From: Exophiala sp. HKRS030
Taxonomy: Eukaryota; Ascomycota; Eurotiomycetes; Chaetothyriales; Herpotrichiellaceae
Assembly: GCA_023897205.1 (NCBI GenBank)
Contig: JAHWDD010000003.1
Coordinates: forward strand, 2,917,665 to 2,981,664
Direction: 5' to 3'
DNA: 64,000 nucleotides
Positions 11,672-22,752 of this stretch are shown piece after piece (positions within the stretch are counted from its first letter, which is position 1; each line of letters opens with the position of its first letter). The notes below the pieces were generated by a model that saw only the letters and a list, made by a program, of their open reading frames with translations, was not told the DNA's origin and searched no databases. The position numbers were made by a program, and so were the translations under genes.

Positions 11672-13543
11672 ATGGTTCTTATTCATGTTTCCTTGGTGAT
11701 GTCTGTACTAGCCTTCGTCGAAGGTCAACAGTACTATATCAACACCACAGGGATAGCTCCTCGACCGCAATGTTCTATATCCACAAGACCAACAGAGCCG
11801 ACGTATAGGTTTGCACCATTTCAGTACTCAATGACGGAGACATTGAGGACTGCAACTTCTCTACCGGCAGCAACCACTACCTGTACTTACGCGCCTCCGG
11901 CTGATTCACTTACTCATCTCATTCCAAACCTCTCGTATACAACGTGGAGAAGCTGGAACTCAAATGTGACAAGCTCTGCATCTCCCACCAGTGTTCAGGA
12001 TCCATATGGTGACGCTGCGTGGTCGGCTCTCTGGACATCTGCTAACCCACCGAATTTCACCGAACAAGCACTGTTCAGCACAACAGTCGAACCAACCGCG
12101 ATTCCGTCAAGCGAACTCGTCCTCCCACCGGCTAACTATTTCGGTCCGACCGATTGTTATAACTTTCCCCCTGATTTCATGTTTGGTGTCGCGGGGTCAG
12201 CCTCTCAAATCGAAGGAGCCGCAGCCGAAGAAGGTAAGTCACCGTCTTTAATGGACGTGTTGGTTCAAGATGAACGACCAAAGTCCTATGTTACAAATGA
12301 GAACTACTATTACTACAAGCAAGATATCGAGCGTCTGGCGGCCATAGGAGTCAAATATTACTCATTCAGCCTGGCTTGGACCCGCATATTGCCATTTGCT
12401 CTTCCGGGCACTCCAGTCAATCAGCAGGGGTTGCAACATTATTCGGATCTGATCGATTTTGTGCTGGAAAAGGGGATGGTTCCCATTGTCACGCTCCTCC
12501 ATTTCGACACACCGTTGCAGTTTTTCGCCGAAAACCTTACTGCAACCCAAGATCCTCCTTTGATTGGATATGTCAACAGCGGATACCAGAACGAGACTTT
12601 CGTTGATGCTTTTGTCAATTACGCAAAGATTGCTATGGCACACTACGCTGACCGTGTTCCACTATGGTTTACCTTTAATGAGCCTTTACTCTACTCGTAC
12701 AATGGACAGTCTGTCAATAATGTCATCAAAGCTCATGCTCAGGTCTATCATTTCTATAAAGAAGAGTTGGGAGGAACCGGCAAGATTTCGATCAAGTTCA
12801 ATGACAATTTTGGCGTTCCTCGCGAGCCTTCCAATTCCAACGATGTCTATGCGGCCGATCACTTCAACTCTTTCCAGCTAGGCACTTTTTGCAATCCAAT
12901 CTTCCTTGGAATTGACTACCCTGACTCTTTCAAGCAAACAGTGCCAGACTATGTCTCACTGAGCCAAGAGGATCTCGAATATATCGGTGGCACAGCAGAT
13001 TACTTGGGAATTGACCCCTACACAGCAACTGTTGTTGCACCACCCGTCGCAGATTCTATCGACTCCATTCTCGAATGCACCGTCAATTCCTCAAGTCTGT
13101 ACTCGCCCTATTGTGTCAACCAGACAACCGTGAATATCGCCGGTTGGAACATCGGATACCGATCTCAGTCATACGTCTACATTACTCCGACCTACTTGCG
13201 TTTATATCTTTCCTATCTCTACAACACTTTCCGTACACCCATCCTCATCACCGAATTTGGCTTTCCTGTGTTCCATGAGGCGGATAAGCTTGACTTGAGT
13301 GATCAGCTATACGATGAGCCTCGTTCCATCTATTACCTCAGTTACATGTCCGAGGTGCTCAAGGCTATCTGGGAGGATGGTGTTGACGTCGCAGGAGCCT
13401 TTGCTTGGAGCTTTGCAGACAACTGGGAATTCGGCGATTATGATGCCCATTTCGGGTTGCAAACGGTCAATCGAACGACGCAGGAGAGACGATACAAGAA
13501 GAGCTTCTTTGACCTGGTGGACTTTGTTAACTCGAGAATGTAA
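11672..13543 (+). CDS. Secreted glycoside hydrolase family 1 (beta-glucosidase-like)
   Basis: A single-exon gene of about 623 residues. The first in-frame ATG is at 11672 and gives a signal peptide (MVLIHVSLVMSVLAFVEG, cut before QQYY). Next comes a Thr/Ser/Pro-rich region of about 160 residues with no known fold, and then a GH1 barrel from about FPPDFMFGVAGSASQIEGAA. The acid/base glutamate lies in LWFTFNEPLL (near residue 336) and the nucleophile in LITEFGFP (near residue 527). The usual ITENG is here ITEFG, but the glutamate is kept. C-terminal substrate-side residues appear in FAWSFADNWEFGDYDAHFGL. It probably hydrolyses beta-glucosides outside the cell; the actual substrate cannot be told. 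The N-terminal extension is unusual for GH1. Confidence 0.88.
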   Translation: MVLIHVSLVMSVLAFVEGQQYYINTTGIAPRPQCSISTRPTEPTYRFAPFQYSMTETLRTATSLPAATTTCTYAPPADSLTHLIPNLSYTTWRSWNSNVTSSASPTSVQDPYGDAAWSALWTSANPPNFTEQALFSTTVEPTAIPSSELVLPPANYFGPTDCYNFPPDFMFGVAGSASQIEGAAAEEGKSPSLMDVLVQDERPKSYVTNENYYYYKQDIERLAAIGVKYYSFSLAWTRILPFALPGTPVNQQGLQHYSDLIDFVLEKGMVPIVTLLHFDTPLQFFAENLTATQDPPLIGYVNSGYQNETFVDAFVNYAKIAMAHYADRVPLWFTFNEPLLYSYNGQSVNNVIKAHAQVYHFYKEELGGTGKISIKFNDNFGVPREPSNSNDVYAADHFNSFQLGTFCNPIFLGIDYPDSFKQTVPDYVSLSQEDLEYIGGTADYLGIDPYTATVVAPPVADSIDSILECTVNSSSLYSPYCVNQTTVNIAGWNIGYRSQSYVYITPTYLRLYLSYLYNTFRTPILITEFGFPVFHEADKLDLSDQLYDEPRSIYYLSYMSEVLKAIWEDGVDVAGAFAWSFADNWEFGDYDAHFGLQTVNRTTQERRYKKSFFDLVDFVNSRM

Positions 13544-14501
13544 CGGTGCAGGATGGCGTTATTAAAATTTATGGTTCAAGAGGGTACAGGTTTAGTTCTT
13601 GTGTCAGTCAGTCCCTGTCCCATTGCCCGAGCCGATCTTCCTTTGATCTCGCGTTGGAGGATGACATTCAGCAGATCTGCTAGACATGTTTATCTGGCCA
13701 CGTCTTATACTGCGAAGAATGAAGAGCATCGCCCCACGCTCAATCTATAAGCCAAACTCCGCCACCTGCTATCATCACTTTTAAGGATGAATAAGGCATC
13801 TCTCTCTTTTCGTGTCCTTACATGCATAATAATCTAGCCTTCTCCGCCTCCATAATCTTCTCATAGAGGCATCCAGGACTTGATTAAACAGTTTCAAAGG
13901 TGAACACTAGGGCGATGAGAGTGGCAGTGGCAAGGCTGAGCATTCAATGCCCATGTGACCCCAATGCAGAATTCATTGCCAAGGAAATTACGTAGTCCGA
14001 GGCTTGGAGACCCTCGAGCCTTTGTTTGAACGTCATGAAAGTCATGGAACCCCCAAGGAATTACAGTCCAACTAGCTCGCTGATGGGTTTGCCGTGTTAT
14101 CATAACGAGATCAATCTCCATCAATGGAATATTTGCATTCATCCGTTCATAATCTAGAGCATTGAGTGGTCATGCATAAAATCCCCGCGGTTGGGAATGA
14201 CCGATATCAATTGAGATACTCTTGATTTGCCCGATACCTTGAAATCTTTGCCGAGAATGGACTTGGCCAATCGAAGCGTACCAAGAATCTCGAGACTTCT
14301 GGGCAGATCTTCACCAGCCTTCGAAACAAGCCGATGCGGACGGCCTGGATGTTCTTCCGCATACGCGACACGTGTTGGTGCCGTGATTCCGTTCTCTTGG
14401 ACTCATGATAAGATCATTTGGTCTCCGCTTATATTCCACAAACATTCTTTCATGGCCTTCATTCCCATTTCCACTTTTCCCTTAACAAGCAATCCTTCAA
14501 C
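13544..14501. other. Intergenic region, no supported gene
   Basis: Contains the 3' flank of the glycosidase and the promoter of the tubby-like gene. Reading frames here are short and have no motif. No tRNA-like B-box was found. Confidence 0.5.
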
Positions 14502-15248
14502 ATGAGTAACACCGTCCTGGATGTGTCCATGGACCCCACATCGGGCATCAAGAACGACGACAATCTGCCATCTTATCAGGAATCTGTTCCTCAGGCACTC
14601 ACATTCAGCAGGGACTTTGGGCACAAGGAACCCCTCAATGTGCGGATGCAAGGCGACTATAGATCACCCGACTTCGATGTCAGAACAGACACAGACATAC
14701 CACTCTTACTCATGGAGACTGAGTCAACCTTGGTATATCATCACACCCACATCCGCGACTTGAGACCCAACGGTCCTGGAGGAATCGCCTACACACTCAA
14801 ACGGAAGCAGAATGGTGATCAATGGTTGTACACCATTCATTCGTCAGGAAATAACGGTGTTAAGCTCCTCGAAATCGAGACAACCTCGAAAATCCTAGGG
14901 CAGTCATCTACACGCCTTGTTTTCCGAAGCCTGATCGACGGAGAATTAGATGCTCTCCATCTCAACACCAATGTTCGGCATGGAAAGCGTGAGGCCAATG
15001 TTTTGTACCGTGGGAAGCGAATTGGCGGCATTTCTCAATTGCGTAGCGATGACAACCCTACTTTTGGCCTCACGATAGACATACCTTGGGTGGATCCGTT
15101 GCTCTTCGCTCTCCTTGCACTGGTGCTGGATGACCGCCTAATGACTTCGAGAAGAAGGCTAAAACGCAAACTGGGATCTGGTTTTGCCGGCATTGGAAAG
15201 GGACCCGGCGCTGGTCTAGCGGGTGCATATGCGATAGGCGCTATGTGA
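14502..15248 (+). CDS. Tubby C-terminal-like (LURP-one-type) domain protein
   Basis: About 248 residues from an ATG at 14502 (CAACATGAGTAAC). The N-terminus holds a short acidic region with an LPSYQES motif, typical of proteins bound by WW or arrestin partners. Residues from about 60 onward form the beta-rich tubby-like fold with lines such as YTLKRKQNGDQWLYTIHSS and TRLVFRSLIDGELDALH. The end has a hydrophobic stretch (PLLFALLALVLDD) followed by a basic patch (SRRRLKRK) and a glycine-rich tail. This layout is common in fungal DUF3844-unrelated, LURP-one-like proteins, whose function is unknown. The upstream in-frame extension has no better start. Family assignment rests on overall pattern, not on a catalytic motif. 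Confidence 0.65.
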   Translation: MSNTVLDVSMDPTSGIKNDDNLPSYQESVPQALTFSRDFGHKEPLNVRMQGDYRSPDFDVRTDTDIPLLLMETESTLVYHHTHIRDLRPNGPGGIAYTLKRKQNGDQWLYTIHSSGNNGVKLLEIETTSKILGQSSTRLVFRSLIDGELDALHLNTNVRHGKREANVLYRGKRIGGISQLRSDDNPTFGLTIDIPWVDPLLFALLALVLDDRLMTSRRRLKRKLGSGFAGIGKGPGAGLAGAYAIGAM

Positions 15249-15755
15249 TGATCTGACGGAGCAAATTATGACTTCGACTCGTCAGGATATAGAGTACTGC
15301 CAAGACGTCCTTCGTGGCTTTGCCCATCCCATTCGAGCAGAACTATGCATTTCGCCATTTGTTGGAGCAGCAAAAGGTCGCGTTGAGGTCAGAGATAAAC
15401 GGCAAAGCAAGGACAAAGGGCAAAGCTACTTCAGAGCTGGGAAGCTGGATCCATCCGTGGAACACACATCCTGACTCTTGGCATTCAGTTGAAGAGTGTT
15501 GAATACCAGGAATGGCCAATGGGTATTTTTCCAAGGTTCGATCAAGGCTTCCTCCAAATCAGATGTGGTACAATGGGCCAGTCTTGGTTGATGGTACAGC
15601 CTACCGAAGAGTAGATCGTACCAGAAAAGGTTGATTTCATCCGACGATCTTGCCTCCAACATCAAAGCCTGACTATCCAGCTTGTATTTGACCAACATGA
15701 CTGCCCACAAATCATGATTACCAACTTGTCTAACATCCATATGTTTCACTATCCT
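15249..15755. other. Intergenic region, no supported gene
   Basis: Lies between the tubby-like gene and the convergent monooxygenase. A 107-residue frame on the minus strand (15426-15749) has no recognisable content and is not called. Confidence 0.4.
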
Positions 15756-17355
15756 CTAGAGTTTAGCAAAAATCAACGCGGCCTCTCTACTTCTTTCCTC
15801 AGCCTCTACATTTGCCCGCTTCCACATCTTAATTCTCCTTTGGTGACCTTCAAGAAACAATCGCACCCAGTTTGGATCAAAGGGAGGCAGCCTTCTTCCA
15901 GGCTGTGTCACTGAAGGCTCTCCAGCCAGCTTTCGAATGGTCTCGAAATACTCCTCAAAGTTGGGCCACAATGCAGTGAATGGAACGCCGTCGCCTTTCT
16001 TAGATATACGCTGCTGTTCCCAGGATCGTTGCTCCTCTACTGGAGGAAGTCTTGCTCGCCCGGCGAGGACGCGTGCGGCAAGTACCGCCTGCCATTCGAA
16101 GGCTTTGAAAGTGAGTCCAGCCGCGATCTGTCGAAGTTAGTCAGTATGAAACGAGGTCGGACATGGATTTCAGCCTACCGCGCCAATGAAGACGAGCGTC
16201 GGGTCACTCTGGTGGAAAATGTGCAAGTACAAATCTGGTACTCGATTGTTCCGGATAGGGATATGTGGTAGGAAGGGAAGTGACCATGTATACCCGGTTG
16301 CGATGATGATTGCGTCAACGTCCCTTACAGACTCCCCATTCTCGAAAAGCACGGTTTTCGTATGCGGATCAACCGATTTGATCGAAGGTACCTGCTTGAC
16401 CTCCGGGTGCTGGAAGGCTTGGTCACCAAAGTATAAATTCGGCTTGTGGCCTTTCACTACCGCATAAACTGGTGATTTTGCAACTCCGAGTAAGTCAACA
16501 GTAGCATCAACACCAGAAACCGATGCGCCAACCACGATGACTCTCTTGTGAAATCTGTCAGCTTATCAACTGCATCCCCAGCTGTCTACTTACTTTGCCA
16601 CGATATACGTCTGCACCACGATATGCCTTCGTGTGAATGACGGACCCTGGATGGCTCTCTTCGAATTCTTGCAAGCCTTTGATCAAGGGAAAGTAAGGAA
16701 TTGTGTAATGCCCGCTGGCCACCACGACTGTGTCGAAAGTTTCTTTCCACCAATAGTCCGTTGCTTGACCACTTCTTCGCAGTACAACTTCCCATACTTC
16801 ATTTTTCTTCGTTGCGCTTTCTACCGTGGTGTTATACTCAACCAAGTCTTGGTATCCCGTCTATTAACCAGACTCTGGATGTATTCTCGCAGCACTTTAT
16901 GTGGCCGGAAAGGAGTGTCCAATCCATGAAGAGCAATTGATCGTTGACTCCTGTGGACCGGAATAGGCTCTTGGGAATACTCCATCACGGAAGCGTCAAT
17001 ATTGGTTTCGAGGTTTGGGTATACGGGTGTTTCCAGAAATCGATTCACATTTTGTTTCGGCTTCTGAGCTGGCAGATCCTTTGGAGCCTTCGCTGGGGGA
17101 TCTGCATTATTGCGATTGCTCAGCCGATCAAAATCTGAGATATTGGAGTGGTTTTCGTCGAAGAGCCTGCCACGATCAACGACTCGGTTCTCATTGTATG
17201 ATTTTCGAGGCTTACCAACAACCTCCCGCAGCTTCGCGACGCTCGAATACTCGTATCACGTCGAAATACTGTTCTTGGGCAAATGCATCTATAGCAATGG
17301 CCCCGGCTGGTCCTGCACCAATTATAGCAACACGTTTTATCGGCTTGCTAGCCAT
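15756..17355 (-). CDS. Flavin-containing monooxygenase (FMO-like)
   Basis: NADPH- and FAD-dependent oxygenase of the dimethylaniline-monooxygenase type; substrate unknown. Introns 17215..17167, 16593..16545 and 16178..16128 are supported by frame and splice signals. Exon 1 has the FAD Rossmann motif VAIIGAGPAGAIAI; later come TPFRPHKVLREYIQ, the FMO-type segment HPGSVIHTKAYRG, the second Rossmann motif VIVVGASVSGVDA and the C-terminal ATGY motif (DAIIIATGYTWSLPF). The last exon begins IAAGLTFKAFEWQA and ends at TAA/TAG 15756. The frame is broken at 16856-16858: NRR should continue GYQDLVEYN, which needs GGGG where GGG is read. About 500 residues when corrected. It is divergent from the MFS carrier starting at 18001. 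Confidence 0.85.
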
Positions 17356-18000
17356 GTTGCACCTTTTCCACTATCGTCTTTGACTACTATTCTCTTCTTC
17401 AATCTGGGCAGTGCGCTTTCAATTATGGCCAAGGGTTATGTACCTCCCCAAGGCACCTAATGCTGCTTTTGGGTTTTTCGAAACCTCACGCGGATCCACA
17501 CGCAAGCATGGAGCCAAGAGCCCTGTTTATCACGCAATAACGGGCTATAAGCACGAATTATTCATCAAGTATCCAAATGTATCCGCAATGGGCATTGCCT
17601 AGAATACTGAGCGACTATAAGTGGCTCTCTTAAGTGGTATTCAACCGACATGATCCTAGCCGCCAACCATATGCTATTAATGCCATGCAAGGCAAATTTC
17701 GCTCAGGGGGGCTGTCAAGAGGCCAAACACGTTCGAAGGACACGTGCGAACCGTATGCATCAGTGTCCATAGACTTGGCTGCTTATTCTTGACCCAGATC
17801 AGACTACGCTATACAAAAAAATTAATTTTGCAACGTTCCCGGAAGGTGCAGACCCTTGTCTTGCCGAGACCTGGGACTCGCTCCGTTGTGACGTGCTCGT
17901 GCAATTTTTGGCGGAGGGAACATTGTTTATAATCAAAGCATCTGGCCTCGTTGGAATAAATATTCTCATATCCAAAAGCATACTATCAGTCAAATTGAGC
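17356..18000. promoter_or_regulatory. Shared upstream region of the FMO and MFS genes
   Basis: About 645 bp between two divergent starts. It contains no coding frame of note. A shared promoter and therefore co-regulation of monooxygenase and carrier is possible, but no specific operator is visible. Confidence 0.4.
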
Positions 18001-19687
18001 ATGGAAAAGGACGTCCAGACTACGGGAGACCCGAGCTCTTCGTCCTCATCGGATGAACTTGCTCAGAGGCCACAATGGTCGCGACAAGAAGAGCATCGTG
18101 CTCGTACAAAGTATTTCAAACATAATCCTCACCGTACAAAGACTTGACTCACTATTTGGATAGGGTCGATACCTCTGTCTTGCCTCTATTGTTCTTGGGA
18201 CTACTAGTCTTTCAGCTTGATCGTATGAACCTCGCTAGCGCATTGACCGCTGGATTCGCTGCAGATATCAATGTCAATCAAAGCACTATCAACCTAGGAA
18301 ATCAATTGATGTTTCTGTTCATTGTTATCTTCGAAATCCCAGCAAACCTGACCTTGCAGAAGGTACGTCTCCAAAGGGTCTGCATATCCATCAAATCCTG
18401 ATTCTTATTCCGTTCTAGCTTGGCCCCGTAAATGGATATCCGCACAAGTGTTTGCATTCGGCCTTGTAGCAACGCTACAAGTCTTCGTGCGTAACCGCAC
18501 TGGGTTTCTGGTATCTAGGTCTTTCCTCGGTTTTGCGGAGGCAGGGTGAGTTTTGACACTCGATCAACAAAAGCAAGCTGTTTCTAAGACATTCAGATAT
18601 ATTCCTGGCGCGGTCTATACACTTTCTACTTGGTATCGAAAGAAGGAACTTGCCAAGCGTGTGGCCATCCTATTCTTTGGGATGTTCGGTGGAAATGCAT
18701 TGAGCCCCATACTTGCATCCGGTATCCTCAAAATGGAAGGTAGCCGAGGTCTGTCTGGATGGCAGTGGTTGTTCTTGCGTGAGTAGATCCCTCTCTCAGC
18801 GAGCAAGGCATGCTGCTTATTCGGCAAAACCAGTTGAGGGTCTCTTCACGATCGTCGTGTCTTTCATGCTACTCTTCCTGCTACCTGGATCGCCAGACCA
18901 GCCGAAGCCGCTGCTATCTCAAGGACTCATTCGATTCTCGCCGGAAGACCAAGCGATCCTGATCGGTCGCATTGAGCAGGACGACCCGCACAAGCGAGGT
19001 GGCGCCCAAGGTCTCGAAATCCCGTGGGCCTTGCTCAAAAAGACACTGCTGCACTACAAGCGCTGGCCACACTTCCTCTCGACATCGGTCGTCTTCGCAA
19101 CCTGGAGCCCCTTGATCACATACACACCTTCGATCTACGTATCTCTTGGATTCAATCGCGTCGCCGCCAACGCACTCGCTTCAGTCGGCGCCACCATCGC
19201 TCTCGGCGTGGTTTTCTTCTTCGCCTGGCTCAGCGACCGCACCAACCGGCGCGGCCTGGCCGTCATGATCGCGCAATTGTGTTACCTCACAACACTGATC
19301 ATCCTCCGACAGGTCCAGGACGGCGTCGGGCGCTGGTCAAAATGGGGACTATGGACTCTTGTCAATTCCTTTGCCGTGGGATACCATCCCGTACACAACA
19401 CCTGGGTCCAGCTCAACTGCGAGGATCCGCGCGAAAGGAGCATTTCCATCGCCATGTGGGTCATGTTTGCCATCGGTGGCTTGATGTACGGCACGCAGTT
19501 TTTCCAAGGCCGCGATGCACCTGCTCACTATCCAGATGGACTGAGGATCATGATCGCATTGGTCGCAACGGGATTCGTCCTCGCATTGTTTCAGGAGGGG
19601 ATTTACTGGTGGCATAATCGAACAGTAAAGCTGGGCACTGCGCGTGTCTTGAAAGGAGAGAGTAAACCAAGAGTCTACGTTCTTTGA
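18001..19687 (+). CDS. MFS transporter, Dal5/allantoate-permease (ACS) type
   Basis: Plasma-membrane carrier for an organic anion or vitamin; the substrate cannot be told. The start ATG (18001) leads a serine-rich acidic tail. The first junction is uncertain (donor GTGCTC at 18098 or GTACAA at 18104, acceptor at 18141). Transmembrane segments begin at VLPLLFLGLLVFQLDRMNLA, whose LDRxN is the ACS-family signature. Further exons give GNQLMFLFIVIFEIPANL, FLGFAEAG, YIPGAVYTLSTWYRKKELAKR and WPHFLSTSVVFATWSPLITY, the usual twelve-helix plan. Introns near 18363-18419, 18546-18597 and 18780-18831. The frame breaks at 18424-18427, where LGP should continue RKWISAQ, needing CCCCC instead of CCCC. Divergent from the FMO gene. 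Confidence 0.83.
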
Positions 19688-21033
19688 AACAACTTTGTGC
19701 AAGCTTGCAATTGGCATGATGATGGTCTTCGGTGGTAACTACAACTATAAATGGCGTTTCTCTGCTCAATCCTTCTTAGACGATTATCCTTGAGCAAGTA
19801 ATAGAATATAAGTTTCGATCATGTCTGGCCATTGGTATTCCTTCTATCACCGTTCGTGATAAACTCGGCTCATCTGAAGGTGAAGAGTCATCAGGTCTCG
19901 AAAATCTTGCATCAGAACCGTCGTGCAGCTGCACGCAGACTTCATACCACTGACAAGACAACGATTGTTATATCTCGCTAGCCCTGGCGGTCTCTAATTT
20001 ATCAGCAATAGTACTAGAGTAGCAAGGGGTTCACTTAAAAATCGATAGAGAGCAGAATTCAAGACGTAGGCTATTGTATAGATGATCTCCATCGCACGTA
20101 TGCTTTTCAAAGCCGTGACTCAGTAGGAGTCGTCAAGAGCATAGATCTCAATATTAATCTAAGACTTTGGAAGAAGGTGTTTGCGTTAGCCAACATGTCA
20201 AGGGAGTGATAGTCACGTGACTTAGACGTCCTGGTTCCAGAGGGAGTGTAAAGTCGAAATACGGCACATCCAGGTTAATCTTGACGATCAGCCTCTCAAG
20301 CGTTCCCATCACCATTGTTCTTGCACCCCTGATTCCTCTGCATCGTGGACATTTGTGCCTGTTTCGATGGCACTGCACCAGGAGAGACCGTATCGTTGTG
20401 CGGCTGGCTGAGTTTCCCGATCTCAAGGGGCCCTACCGCCATGTCTTTCCACCGCAATTCCTCTCCGACCACAAGTCAGGCATGGCATGTCCTCATCGCA
20501 TGGACGTAATCGTTGGACATTCCCAGTTGGTGGGCTTGATTGAGCTCGCAAAAGATCAATACAAGAAGTTTCCTCCGCCAAGTTGTTGATTGTGGGCGTC
20601 GCCATGGTGTCAGGTCTCCCTCGTTCGTGACCATCGTCGCTCCTGGATCTCAGGACAGGTTGAAGGATGGCTTTATGTTGACGAAGGAAAGGGAGTGGGA
20701 CGAGAAAAGTGAGAGTATTCAAGCTCAAGAGTCTGCTTTACATGCCAACTCTCAACTTCAGTCATCCTCACATGTTAGGTGTTCAGCCTGATTCACTTAC
20801 AGTTGCAGTCGATCTATATTCCGTCAATATCGAATCAAACTTCAATTTATTCACTTCCTATCACCCTAGCATACCTACCCGGTGAATATTGCTGTCGTCA
20901 GCCACCTGAGGTACATGGGTACCTTTTGATTTCACTTTCTGCTTGCATCGGCCTCAAGCCGACTCTTATTTCGCTACAATAGCCTTTTGCCTCATTGATC
21001 TCTGGTCGCAGTGTTGACTCGCAGACAGCAAAC
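19688..21033. other. Intergenic region with an E-box palindrome
   Basis: No gene is supported. A perfect palindrome GTCACGTGAC lies at 20212-20221. Minus-strand frames at 20154-20426 and 20423-20728 are short and lack motifs, although the second has a few paired cysteines (CLTCGRRG). They are not called. Confidence 0.4.
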
Positions 21034-22571
21034 ATGGTCAAGGTATGTTTCAAACAGCGGCGGCACCAGCACCAACACTTCCTAACGCTGAATCCAAGAC
21101 CAGAGAAACTACCGCAAAGAAGCGGACTGCGAGAGATTCAAACGCTGATATTGGCAACAACGGCAACAATGACAACACCAATGACTCCACTGATCTTGAT
21201 CAGATTTCAGGATCAGCTACGCCAGCCAAAAAGCGAAGCCGTAAGGAGGCGGCGACAACACCTAGAAACCCCATTTCCTCCAAACAAAATATCAAGGTGT
21301 GTCGATCTAAATCATTTAGTTCAGGCATAGGACGCTGAGAAAGTCTATAGCGAGTCAGAAACCCAAAGCAATCGTCTGCGGCTGAGAAGCGTGCCAAAGA
21401 GCCAGGGCATATGCAGAAATATTCGTCTTTCCTGGCAACACACGAGTCGGAGGCCTACCTCGCTGGCTATGTCGGATGCCCAACAATCGGTGACCTCCGC
21501 AGGCTAATTTACAGTCCACCAGCTCTCCGTGCCTTTGCCTTGTACACTGAAATTGATGTGCGTACCTTGAAACCCAAAACAGTTCTCGACAAATTGGCAT
21601 ACTTCCTCAAAGCTGCCGAACCACCCTCCTTCCCATTAGTGTCCATCAAAGATATCAAGGACACTATCTGTCAAAGCGGTTCAGCAAACGCTCAAGACGT
21701 GAAGTACGACTGCATCGCGAAAGTTGTTCTCCAGTTGACACAAGAGCTGGAAGCCTTCCAGCAAGCGGGAAATGTGAACAAAGAGGAACAAGCCGGAGCA
21801 GAAGCCATGTTCTCAAAATTAACGGGAAGAAGACAGCGCGATTTACCAGTCAACAACATCTCTACTCCTCCCACGTTCAGTCTGGGTCCATTTTCTGATC
21901 TTGATGAGCCGGATCTTGAAAAATTCAATAGAACCCTCAATATTCTTCGTCATCTGAAGTATCGATCGATGCCAACCAAATGGAAGACGTTACTGGCGCC
22001 AGAGGCTTTCGAGGATCCCTCTCTCGTATCCGGTGTCTATCGCCCTCCCTGGATGCAAGAGCCGACTGTCATCACAGGAGAACCCGGCCCGTCGATTAGC
22101 GACATCCGCGCACGAGCTCCGTTTTTCCTCGAGTGGACAGTCATGAAGACTAGTACATTGTACCAACAGCTGGCGGCTGGTGAACGAAAATTAACAGTAC
22201 CAGAGCAACAGGAAGGATGGTTGACCTATCACCCGATGCATTCGACGTTCGAAGAGTTTAGAGACGGCATCCGCCGCCAGTTCCAGCTTCATGCCCAAGG
22301 CTTTACGTTGCGTGAAATCGGTCTACGATACAGTGACAAATTGGAATTGCTTCCCGAATTTGTCTGGGCCCCAGGTGTGGTGGAGACCAGAGATTGGGAG
22401 GACGTACAGTCGAGTTATGGCGGCATGGCTACCGGTGATTGCACATTTACTTTCCAAGCCATTGACGCAGACGATGAGTATGATTACGAATATGAAAGTA
22501 CGAAGGCTGAAGATGAATACTTGCTTGCAGACACGTCTCACCGTCAAGATGGAGTCCCCACGGCAGTTTGA
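21034..22571 (+). CDS. Conserved-looking protein of unknown function, probably nuclear
   Basis: I prefer the start at 21034 (GCAAACATGGTCAAG): exon 1 encodes M-V-K, followed by a canonical intron 21043..21098 (GTATGT, CTAAC, AAG). An alternative unspliced start is 21045. A second intron is 21297..21350. The N-terminal 100 residues are basic, Asn/Asp-rich and hold nuclear-localisation-like clusters (TAKKRTARD, PAKKRSRKEA). The remaining 390 residues are a mixed helical domain with no motif I recognise (for example AYLAGYVGCPTIGDLRRLIY, SIKDIKDTICQ, LPEFVWAPGVVETRDWEDVQ) and an acidic Asp/Glu/Tyr-rich tail. The codon usage and long open frame support a real gene; the function is unknown. Confidence 0.75.
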
Positions 22572-22593
22572 GGTCCGCTGGCCTGCGTAGCAG

Positions 22594-22735
22594 TCTTGTT
22601 GACGATAAAGACCGCCAGGGCTAACGAAGTATCATGATCTGCTCCTCATATTTAGCCCTCTATTTAAGTAATTTTAAAGGGCCCTTTACTAATCTTGTTG
22701 ATGATCTAGAGCCCGCCAAAGCTAACGGGTTACGG
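22594..22735. repeat. Dispersed repeat, two related copies
   Basis: Copy A (22594-22660) and a shorter copy B (22691-22729) share the core TTGTTGAYGAT and a CCGCCA..GCTAACG block. Copy A closely resembles a sequence at 31647-31725 (core GATARAGACCGCCAG, then TCATGATCYGCTCCT). It overlaps the 3' flanks of the unknown gene and the SDR gene. No terminal inverted repeats or target-site duplications could be assigned. Confidence 0.5.
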
Positions 22736-22752
22736 TAGTTTCCTTGTAGGAG

